From contig JAQGDQ010000305.1 of assembly GCA_030141605.1 (NCBI GenBank), positions 188,001 to 252,000 of the forward strand: a stretch of DNA of 64,000 nt, in the 5' to 3' direction. The position numbers and the translations under genes are program-made. This DNA is from Tubiluchus corallicola. Its lineage: Eukaryota > Priapulida > Priapulimorpha > Priapulimorphida > Tubiluchidae. Below the pieces are notes generated by a model, which was given only the letters and a program-made list of their open reading frames with translations, was not told where the DNA came from and ran no database searches. Below are positions 37,548 through 48,785 of the stretch, in pieces (within the stretch, counting starts at the first letter, position 1; every line of letters starts with the position of its first letter).

Positions 37548-37934
37548 GGGTCATTCATACATAACGATATCAAGTTTTCGGCCAATATATTGATGGACCT
37601 TTTATATTGATGTAAGCTTTTATACATTTTATACTCCTCTGTTCCCAAGGACAGGCAACAACATCACTTATGACTCATCAATTATCACTCATCGTTAATT
37701 AATGGGAAACCATCAATGGATTCTATTGGCATTGGCGGTGGTAGGCCCCAATTCACTAACTCATTCTCGTCGACCCTTGTAGCATCATCTGCTGCTGGCA
37801 CGCATGTGTGAAAAAAGCGCGAAGTCAGATAACGATATCATGACTAAATCGCCTACCTATCTTGTGTTATAATGGCATTATCATGTCTTCTGCCACCTAC
37901 CTACCATAAACTTGATATCGTTATAATAAATGCC
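37548..37934. mobile_element. TIR element of 387 bp
   Basis: Left end GGGTCATTCATACATAACGA and inverted right end GGCATTTATTATAACGATAT pair and share TAACGATATCAAGTTT further in. No coding capacity. The target duplication could not be decided. It lies in the SIRT2/BTBD6 convergent region. Confidence 0.6.
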
Positions 37935-38488
37935 AATGGCTTCTTAACTTGGTATAAGACATTGCGCAAACGAAGTAAAAGTTGGAAACTGAGCATGCTT
38001 TTTTTACTTGCTGTGATTTTAAAGACTTGAAGTAATCGTACTGTAGCCTCAAATTAACAGGACAATGCAATTTCTTTATAAAAGACGCGAGATTGTGAAC
38101 TGTTTAGACACATGTATTGGTGTACTAGTCTTTACATTTAAAATTCTAAATTCTTCCAACTATGTCTGTTGTACTTACATCAATTTTTAATTCATGTTCT
38201 GATATGGATGTGTTTCTCCATCGTTCAAGCTGACATAGTATTGGGTACTTCAACTCTAAGGCGTTTACTTTGCATTTTGAAGCACAGAAAGGAAAATCAC
38301 TAATTAAAGATGGGCTATTAGGTCCACAAAATAATATAGACCAAAATGATCTATAATGTACATTTTATGCTGTTACAAAGGACCTTACGTTTTATACTGT
38401 GTGATTTTTTTGCACGGAATAGCAACCAGAAACGTGCTCAATTTTTAGGTAGTCATTTTATTAAACTAATTGTTCAATGTAAAAGCAG

Positions 38489-38494
38489 TTTATT
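38489..38494 (-). terminator. Candidate poly(A) signal, BTBD6-like gene
   Basis: AATAAA on the minus strand about 225 bases beyond the stop codon at 38719. Confidence 0.45.
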
Positions 38495-38718
38495 TTATAA
38501 ATTCAATAAACTGACTTTAGCAATTAAATTGTGCAAATATGTTTTTTGAGGATTTTGCACACTGGTGTGTGTAATTTGAAGTTTGAATTTGCACGATATA
38601 CATATATATACAATTATATATATATATAACGTATACAAGAATATGGAAAAGATTTGGCTGATAGCATTGCAAACAAAAAAAAGCTTACAAGTAAAATTAG
38701 CAAATGTCAGCATATAAT

Positions 38719-41700
38719 TCATACATAAAACATAATTTCTGGGATCTGCCCTCCCTGGACGCCCGTTCCATTTGTACTTTCCGACGAACACTGGAACTGG
38801 AACGTGACACCATATGGCGTGCTTACTTCGCTCTGGCCCTCTTGACCAAAATAGCTGAGTTCCTGTCCATCGAGTAAAACGCTTACAGTATAGAACTTAT
38901 CAGGTTCAATTTGCACGGGGTCCGTTAAGTACACAGGAATGGGGTTGCTAGACCCATCACAGAACGTTACTGTGTCATTCGCAGCTAAAATTGTTCCGGC
39001 TTGTTTTAATTCCATTTTCACTCTGTAGGAAGCAGTGCCAGTACTGGACCCATATAAACCTAATCCGGCAATAAATATTCTTCGGTCGACAGAGAATTGA
39101 ATGCTATCACAGCGCCCTCGATAGCGCCATTGGTTGCTACGATAGGCACATGATTGAAACCGACGGCACCAGTGTGGTGTCAAACCACGGCGTGGCAATG
39201 CCGGAAAGTTCACCGATGGTTTGACGGTCGCTGTAAAATAGAGAAAAATGTCTCTAGTCTCTGGCAGTGTTAACAGTTCCGAAGACACGACTTTGTCAGC
39301 AAATTCAGTTAAGGACATCGCAGGGATACGGATGGTGTTAAAAACGTGTCTTAACACATTGCGCTTATTCTCCGGTAAAAGTTGGAGACCATGACGCGTA
39401 CACTCCGCCTCTGCCCATCTGACTACGGCTTCGAATATAGAAATCTCTTTCGCGTTCAACGTCTCGCGACTAAGAACTGATTCGAGGGTGTGAAAATCGA
39501 TTTCCGGAAATCCGTCTGATTTCAGAGCTAGTTCCGCTTGAGCATCGATAACCTACAAAAGTGATTAGATTCCTGTGTGAAGTATTTTAATATCACCAAA
39601 TTTAGACTGGTAAGGCCTGAACCATGATAACTATCGATGGTTGTACGCCAGGTTCATTCTCAAATGATGTGTATGTAAACGGCCCTGTCGTTTGCTGTTT
39701 GGCAGTGACATCTTGAGATAAAAAATCACATTTATGTCACGTTATTAACAAAACAAACGAAACAAAACTCGGTGCAATGAGATTGCAAAATGCCCTTTTT
39801 TAAGTAATAAACTGCACCAGTTCACAATTTTCAGTAGCCTTGAGGCTCAAGTTAAATGGCTTTATTAACACCTTGTTCTTCACTTGCCTCAAAAGAAAAA
39901 ATTGAAATAATGACCAAAAACACAAAAGAACCAGAGCCGAAAACGATTTTGAAGTGGTATAGTTTCGTAATAACCATGGTGATAATGCATTTCGAAGTGC
40001 TTTGGTTTAGACACGGACATCAATCAAGAATAAAATTTTAACAAATTTGTTCTTATTTTTCAGTTAAATCAAAATTACCTGCCAACATCTCTCCATTAGT
40101 TCCGGTTCCTCAAACAATCTACTTTGACTCAGCAGGAGACAGGCATTTCGTGCATTGAGACTTGTCTCTAAAAAATTGACACACGCCCTTGCCAGATAAG
40201 GTAGAAGATATTTCTTTGCCGCGTACAGCGTCGCCAGTACGGTGTCAGCTTCTAAGTCAATATCATCTGTGTACAGATAGCTATAAAAAATAACGACCAT
40301 TGTATTTATTAAAAAATCCACTATTTATGAAATGCTCAGCAAAATGTATCTATGCATAATGCAGATGTTTCACGTTTCCTGTTAAAAATATCCAGAGAGG
40401 CCAGATCACCAAAGCTAAACAACAAGAAACTGTCTAATCAACCAGTTTAACTCTGTGTAAAAATAAAATTATGTGCATAGTCGCATAGCTAGTTTTATTA
40501 TAAGGCTCGTGGTTTTGCAACATCGGTTATATTGTGTCAAATTATATATATATGTATATATGTACATAAAATGGACACACAAAAACAAAATAACTGCAGT
40601 AGACAAAGTGCTTAAAATAAACCTGGCACTTGTGACTCACCGTAACATAGCAACGAATGCTGTAGGATCAACATCAGGAATTTCAACGACTTTATCATTA
40701 GCTAAGCCGCCATAGAACATTGCATAGAATACTGAACTACCTGTTGCCAATACATATTTATGTGCAGGAATTCGCCTCGAGTAACCTGAAACATAGCAGA
40801 GATATTCTTGCAGTTAGTCCAATTAAACTATCATACACATTTAAATGCATTAATATTATGTGAATCTGCCATCATTACAAATATACAAATACACAGCTAT
40901 TGTTGCATTAATGTTCATCACCATTGCAATATTGCTATAATACAAAAGTGAAAGTATGGATAGTCTTGTAACTTTGCATTATGCCAGACTCTGTGTTGTT
41001 TTCTGTAATACCTAGAAAAACAGGAAAATCAACAACTTTAGATGCACTGTAGTTTGTACACACTAATTACTGAAGTATTTGCTCAGCCTAATGACTTCTA
41101 TGTTTAGTACAAAGAAAGCTAAAGATTTCTGATAATGCTGTCAATTTGTCATCATTTGTAGGCTTGAGATATGAGCCATATGACTGGGTAGTTCACCTAA
41201 ATAACACCCAGGATTGGCTAATTATTTTTTGGTTGTGTTAATTGCATTACAATCAAATTAATTACTACTTCATACAGCTTGTCTGCAGAAAATCTTCTAA
41301 TCTATTATAAACATGATAGAACATAGAAAGAATATAACAAAGTTAGTATAGTGTTTTTTCACTTATGTCTAGACTCATTCCTAAGTGACTGCAAATATAA
41401 GCAAACAAGCTAGAGGAAAATAATTGATAAGATCATCCAATACGACCTATGTTGGACTGAATATGGTCAATAGACATTATTAAGTGCTTAATTTACAATA
41501 AAAACTTTGTTGACAACAGCACACGATAATCTAAGTGATATCTGCACTACACAATAATAATAATAATAATTTACTAAATATTTTGAAAGCATTTTACTTG
41601 ATCAAATGCATCTTCCTAATTCTATCTGGTAGTAAAAGATCATAAAATTGGTAAATACTCAAGGCTATGGCACATTGTTTGATTAAAAGTACACTGAATA

Positions 41701-42366
41701 AAAAAAGGAAAAATAATAGAAACACGGAAAATTTAATAAAATAATAAAAGCAATGTCATAAAACATACACAATCGTAGAAAATGCAAGATTATCTCAACT
41801 GCAGACAGTATCATTAAAATAGTAAGTTTTCAGACTCTTAAGATCATCAAGCGAGCTGATCAGGCATAATTGCAGCGATAAAAAATTCCACAGTTTGGGG
41901 GCAGCAGAACTGAATGACTTATCACCACATATGGCAAGCCTAGGACTTCAAGATTACTTCTGTTTGAGCTAGATCTTAATGTTCCGCGAGGGATGTGTAG
42001 TTTAAAAAGGTCTGATATGCAATTCACTTTAGCTCTGCATTCGAGCCAGAAACCAGGTAAAGCTGGTAGGTTACCTTCTGGTCCGACAATAAAATGAACG
42101 TCTGCCATAAGTTCATTATTTAGCATTACAGCATTTCTTTCCTGTAGACTGGTTTTTGTCGATTGCCATCCTGATTCTTCAACCTTAGAGACTGGGACAT
42201 TTTGCTTGAAAGACTTGCAGTTTGACTCTTCGGCAGAGGTCTCTCCTGTGTCCAATCTGTTTTCCTCGGCGGATGTGAGTGCCTGGGCATAATTAACATT
42301 GCTGTTTTCATCAGCAATCGCTATAGCATCATCTTGATGTTCCTCACTGGTTACGCCAACTTTCAT
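38719..42366 (-). CDS. BTBD6: BTB/POZ domain-containing protein 6-like (BTB-BACK-PHR)
   Basis: Four coding exons join in phase to 490 codons (human BTBD6: 485): 42366-42075 (exon from an acceptor at 42380), 40785-40641, 40280-40079, 39552-38719. The N-terminal 70 residues are acidic and unconserved. The BTB domain follows ([16 protein letters not shown], then [19 protein letters not shown], then [20 protein letters not shown]). The BACK region has [20 protein letters not shown] and [14 protein letters not shown]. The PHR domain has [20 protein letters not shown] with C-for-H at its start, [24 protein letters not shown] and [17 protein letters not shown]. The family acts as a CUL3 ubiquitin-ligase adaptor in the cytoplasm (known for BTBD6/lute). 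The related BTBD3 cannot be fully excluded. The start is the first ATG after the acceptor; a 5' non-coding exon is expected upstream. A LINE fragment begins right after the first donor. Confidence 0.93.
41560..42066 (-). mobile_element. LINE 3' fragment in BTBD6 intron 1
   Basis: Minus-strand frames give [20 protein letters not shown], then after a frameshift [16 protein letters not shown] and [11 protein letters not shown] before a stop. This pattern (HxPxRxLRSS ... SFSxxAPKLWNxLP) ends CR1/RTE-type reverse transcriptases. An untranslated tail runs to a short TTA array near 41561. The fragment starts within about 10 bases of the exon 1 splice donor. Confidence 0.75.
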
Positions 42367-42380
42367 AATGGTTTTGTGTC

Positions 42381-44294
42381 CTGCAAAAAATTGTTTTGTC
42401 AATTACAATAAACACGGCTTGATATCAACAGATTTCAATGTACCTTATTAATATTAGACCTTAATTAGTGTACTGACACATTAGAAATAACTGTAAACAT
42501 ATATAATAAAAATGTTATATTACTGTCATTATACAGGACTCAAACAAGATAAAAACTTCAAGTTCTTACATTGTAGACTGAATTGTGCAATGTATATACA
42601 GGCAAAACAACATTAAACATGGTCAGATGCAACTTGCTGAAATGCCAAAATTAACTCTTTATACAAAGAACTGAGCAAGAAATAAAAAGATCGCCTAAAA
42701 TTCTGATTAGCTATAGTTTCACGTTTAATGAAATTCAGAGCGGGACATGGGCAACCAATACACTGCAACTGTTTCCAAACATTTGGCACATATGCAGTAA
42801 TTGTTAGGTGCTTCGGTGATCTGTTTGCCCTGTTGGACAGCGTCATAAATTTATTAATCAATTTTAATATGTTTGTTTTATTTTAATTTTGTATTTTTAC
42901 CATATTATTTTGTCATGGCAAATATAATAAATCAAATCAAACGATCTCCTCTTTGTATGGGATGTGAGAAAATTTATCAGTTTCCATTCAAGGGCGTATA
43001 AGGGATAGTGCGTGAGGCCCAACGGGATATCATATTTTAAAGGAATCACTGTAAACGAAAATGTTGAAATAATAAGCAAAACGCAACAGCTAGAAATTAG
43101 TTTAATGACAATGTATTTGATAAATATGACCTTCAGTTTGCAACTGGACATAACAAATACATGAAGATTATAGCAAATGTGTTTACGGACTGTGTGTCTC
43201 TGCATATTAGTTTTCTCCATAAGAAGTCCTAGCGATATCAAGATGCATTCTTACCCGCCTTAATGTACAAAAGATTTATAGTCAACCTATGGAGTTCGCC
43301 AGTTAACACAACAAAATAAAAAATATCTGAAATTAGCAAATTTCGCCACAGTTGCTGCAGCAATCATAACATCATTATTGTCCTGCCACCTATTGGCAAA
43401 AAGTTGACACACTAACCAAGATCTCCAAGAAGCCTAACAAAGTTTATATTTTTCAGTATAGGTGGCGCGGAAATCAATATTGAAAACAGGAACGCGAAGT
43501 AGTAGTAGCTTTATACTAGCTTACGCGTTTACACTTTTCTGGTTCACGTTGGATTTTTCATAGTTACTCATTTTATTTTGTACCTAATTTTTTAGTTGTG
43601 CTTATTGGCTCGCAGATGTTTATTGATTCGCGGTCAAAAGTGATACTTCAATTACTGAGGAAATTATTATTTACAATGGTTAGTGTATTTGCTTAAGTTA
43701 TAGTTTTACTATATAATAATTTAATATTAATAATATAGTGTTACTTTTTCTAACAAAAAGTAATCATTGTTAACTCACCTTTGCAGCTACCGCAATCATT
43801 TTTGACACTTGTTATATAGTTTTAATTTTGGTAGCCTTGTGTGTAAGGAAGGCCAAAACAGGGTTGTATGATACACTAACTTTCTGTAAGTTCGTTTAGC
43901 TACACCTTTTTATGCCTTTTGAATTTTATCTATAATCACTATAGCGACACAATACCTTATATACAATATATATACATTGAACAAAAAACATATAGGCATC
44001 AACAGCTAAGGATACTAGTATCATGCTGTAGAAAACTCGGTGTTTGCAGACTTGTTTCTCAAAAATCCAATCTTCAACCCAAAATTCATTGTGCCCTACA
44101 AAATCATAGGTTATTATTTACTAAAGTTTCATAATTATTGTTTTGCTTTGTTTCTTAAATGGTCAAGTTACAGTTAGTTTCTAAGCTACTTCTTTTAAAA
44201 ACCAATTAAACGAGATATGTTAAAAAAAGATTTTTTTGCGAGTTATTGAACGTTTTACCTTTGGTACTAAATTGACAATATCTTACTTTTTCAG
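42381..44294. promoter_or_regulatory. Head-to-head intergenic region, likely shared promoter of BTBD6 and kindlin
   Basis: The two genes diverge here, with first recognised exons 1.9 kb apart. A short more GC-rich patch near 43460-43560 (GGTGGCGCGGAAATC, then ACGCGAAG) is the best candidate core. No TATA box is assigned. Non-coding first exons of both genes probably lie within. A plus-strand retroelement tail ending AATAAATCAAATCAAAC sits at about 42850-42940. Confidence 0.35.
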
Positions 44295-44362
44295 TGGTAA
44301 GTCTAACATTCAGTTTCAAAGAATTATACTCATAGACTGGATTAAAAACTCCAACCAGCAAG

Positions 44363-47300
44363 ATGATGGCCGATGGCAGACTCATAGATGGCAGCTGGGA
44401 GCTGACTATCTATGTAACAGACCTGGATGTTTCTCGTACACTCCGAGTTACAGGAGACCTACACATAGGGGGTGTTATGCTCAAATTGGTGGAGGACCTA
44501 CAAAATGATCTTGGTAAGCTGTGCAGGAAGTCTTAGTTTGGAAAACCTTTATTTATGGTTAAAGGAAAGAACAAGTCCCTCAGTATGTTGGGTTTGTTTT
44601 ATCGAACATTATCACTTTAACTCTCATTATCATTTATAATATCTTACTACCCCTAAATAGAAATTTTCATGGGTGGCAATTGTCATTCACTTGAAAATCA
44701 TGACATAACTGGGAGATTTTATTTAAAACAATTATTTACAACAATTGTACAATGTTAGATGACAGGTTGAAATACAATAATAAATTTGTGAGACGTCATA
44801 TTGAGTTACAGTCATAAATGTTAGTACTAATTTTTCTATTTATCTGTGCACAGTTTCATATTATATAAATACTCTCTAAATTGCCTATACATTGGCTACA
44901 AATTGCTTATAAACATGTTTGAAATTGTTATAACTGGGAAAAAACCTGTTCCAACCATTTCACACACTAGACAGTTTTTTCCCCAAGGACCTACTTCCTG
45001 CCTACACTCTTATACTACCATTTAGATAACTACGATGACAGTAGTGATTCACTTGGCTTTAAAGTTATTCATTACAATTAAGCTACAGAAGTTTACATTC
45101 CTACAGTACTTGGAATACTTCTTAACTAGCTTCCAGTAGAATAATGTACAATGATTGTCCAATCGGAAAGATGTTTCCGACAATGTTGAAGATTCTGGAA
45201 TTTGGCTTTCTTTGCTGCACAATATGTTGAGGATTCTGGCATCTAGAGCTATCCTCATTAGTAGCCTAGCTATACTCATTTAGCAGATTTTTTTAATTAG
45301 AGTAGTTCCAAATTAACATATGAAATATTTGTGCATAGTCGATTACCTATAATGGTTGATCTTGTGTGCATTGAGGCACTGACTTTAATAAGTTGGACTG
45401 CTAATAATTCCTTTATTATGCAAAATCAGGCAATTCCTTGTGCATAACTGTAATCTATAAATATAGTTGTTGGTATGCTGGGCAGGGGGTGATGAGCCAC
45501 ATACAATGTATAGTATGTACAGACTTTATCTTGGCTGTGTAGTGCTCCTTAAATGAGAATTTATATTTTTGTGATAGTTTTTGTGAGACGTCTGTGATAA
45601 TCAGGGTAACAGGAAAAGGCCAAAAAAATCTGTTCTTGGGGTCCATTGTTCAATTTCTTGAAGCTTGGAATTAAGTTTGCGATTGTCAGACATATTCTGA
45701 CAATGCCCATCAAAAAGTTCAACAAGACTTCAAAAATTAAGTGTAATAGTTTATAATGTGTCAAAAAAGCATTTGAGACAACAAGTGTAAAAAACAGAGG
45801 TTAATCTTAGTTCTATTGGAATGATTTTCATCAAAAAAGAGGGTTAAACTTTTTGTTATGAGACAAATGAACAAGATTTTCTTCTTCGTCTGTTGCTGTA
45901 AATATCTATTGTAAACATTGAGCCTCCATCTGTTACTAGAATGCCACTTGTTGGGCACCGAGTAACTCACTAACCGAAGTAGGGTACTCGTACATGGGCT
46001 AGCCCAAGTAGGATGTGTCGTACATGGGCTAACCACGTAGGACACTAGAGACAGGTCGCGAATTGAGTCGTTAAGCTTACTGGCACTGTCCGTTGTCCTT
46101 GTTTATGTAATAATAATAATTAAAAACGTCAATACACGTTGAATAATTTATTATACAACTGATAAAATAAAAGAATTTTATTCTGAGCTGGTAGAACGTA
46201 CAATATTAAATTTGGTTTCGATATTAATGTTGTTGAAGTGAAATAAACCCAGTTTTTAGGCGCTTTCAACATTTGTTTAAGGTACATAATTTTTTATTTT
46301 GTCTCGCGGCACAGACAGGTGATCCATTTCACTACCTCTGGGACATATAATTGTTTTCTCCTAAGTAAACGTTTAGCGATCTATGTGCCCTACATGGGCT
46401 AGCGAGCGATGTATGACAGTGCCCTACATGTTGCAATACTATTGATATTATTAAAATTAATTGTCTTTGCTTTTCCTAAATGTTAAAAATTACTTTTTCG
46501 TGTTGTGAAGGCTTAGCAACATCTGTCTCATTTTTAAACTTACAATTATTTCTGTAATAACTGTGTGCATAGTTTCTCTCTTTAAAACATTAGATACTTA
46601 GTTTAATGTTATGACGATATTAATGGAGCTAATAATAATAATGACGATATTATTATAAAAATACATTTGTAAATTGCCAAGGATTTTCCATCATTATTAT
46701 AAAGTTACTTTTTTTGATTTGACAAAATTATCGATTCTCGACAAAAATCGCTAATGTCCTACTTGGGCTGCCCTGGTACGACACTGCTTTTCTGCAAATT
46801 TAGCACATGCGTTTTACCGGGAGTGCCCTACTTCGGCTAGTGGGTTACTCGGCGCCCTACATTACACCACTGTTTCAGTCTGTAACTAAAGTTTTCAACT
46901 CCTATGATACTTATAATTGGTTCACTTGGTCTCAGCTTTTGTAAATCTTTATTAATTTTTGATATCCAACTTATTTTTTTGCCTGGAGGTCGTTTAGCAG
47001 GTTTTAGTCATTTAGTGCCTCGTTAAATACTAACCTTACTGGCGTTGTTTCTGGCAATCTCATTAAATAGACTTCTGATTCTAGTTTTAGCGCTCCAAAG
47101 TTCCTCTTTGGTTAAGTTGTAGTTATACAGCTACTCAAATGACATACGACCATTTTATTTTTAAGATTTTTCGGAGCAGACCTCTGTGGACTACATCTAT
47201 TTCCTGTATTGCATTAACATCCCACATTTCACTGTTGTACATGAAGATATTAGTTACACATTCATGGAAGAGTCATAGCGTTTTTGAAAAGATTAGAATT

Positions 47301-48726
47301 AATTTATTCTGGGCAGTACCTCACGGCTTTCACTAAAATTCGCAGTTCATTCATTTTGCACGTTCTAATTTACCATGGCAGTTCTCTCCGAGCTACAGAC
47401 AGCTCAGTCATACTACACCAGAATCTTTTCATAAACATCGATTCTTAAAAAAGCAATGTACTGTAACTTAGACACGTATGCTAAGACCCTCTGGGGTTCG
47501 CTGGCCCTATTTTAGTGCTTAAGACTGATGTTTTTAACGATGTATACAGATCTGTTTTTGTTTACTTTTCCCAGCTCGCTGTACTTGATGCGCATTGCTT
47601 GGCTTAACGTTGTAAGTTTGCTAAGGCAAGCAGAAACCAATCTCAATTCTCACTGCCTTTGTATTAATTTGTAATGAGTTGCACCCCCATATAACCAAAG
47701 TGGAAAATTTTCTTTAAAAAATTAGACATTTTTCTGATAATTGTAATGCTAATATCTATTTGCCTTTGAGAGACTTCAGAAAAGAATTGCGTGATTGTTT
47801 AATGTTTATGAAAGACTAACTGGCGTATGTGCATGCTGTTGCGGTAGACTGAGAAAACGTAGTTTGCAAATTTTTGTGATACATTGGAAACAGAACTTTT
47901 TTCAGTCTTTAGGTACATTGCTTTGAAAAATATGACAAATTTCCAGTCTTTAGTTTAACTAGAATGTCCATTTCCACTGCTTTGCTAGGTCAGCGTATGC
48001 TTTCCCATATAATTTATAAAGAAGTGAAGCTGGTAAACGTGCGATTTAAGCGTTTATATATTTTATTACGTTATGTTTCTTAAATTTTTATAGAGCTTAT
48101 TGAAATATAGATTTTATTTCAATAAAGATAAATCACAATGAAACAACGCTCTATTAGATAGAAAGTTATTCAGAACTAGTTTTATTTTTTAACCCTTGTC
48201 TCAGAGCTTTTACGTAGGAAACACTTTTCTTCTGAATGTAACTATATTGTGTATCAATTCAATTCAAAGTGAGTTCAATAGGAGTGTCAAAAGACTGTGT
48301 TCTCTGGTTTCCCTATCATAGTAAATGCTGGGTTCTGGACAGAACCCACATTCCTGTAAAATTTCTTCATATGGTATGTGATTGTTTTATATAATTCCTT
48401 CTACAACCCAACACTCAGTGACAGCTGGACTGTGCCCACTTAGTATGGGTAAATGAAGCAGGACTGGAACCTTTTCATTGTCAAGGCTAATCCTCTAGGT
48501 TGAGACACTACAGTGGAAAAGTCGACTCAGCCAGATTCAGATGTGAATGCAGCCTCCCTTAGCGAGCCAAACGTTCAGAATCAGTATGGTTCAGAGTAGA
48601 AATCGAATTTAGTGGTTGCCTGAATTTTTCTCTGAAGTTATAATTATTGCAAGTTACGAATTCTTACGGTATTTTTTCCATCATCATGCACACGCACGCT
48701 TGCACACACACACACACACACTCACA

Positions 48727-48785
<59 letters not shown>

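Larger units (their letters stand above)
35804..38488. other. Convergent intergenic region between SIRT2 and BTBD6
   Basis: No gene recognised. Apart from the elements listed separately (36080-36262, 36440-36575, 37548-37934) it is AT-rich. A block TTTCGTCTGCTGATATGGG at 37228-37246 is also found next to the 5S-like sequence near 50275. Confidence 0.5.
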
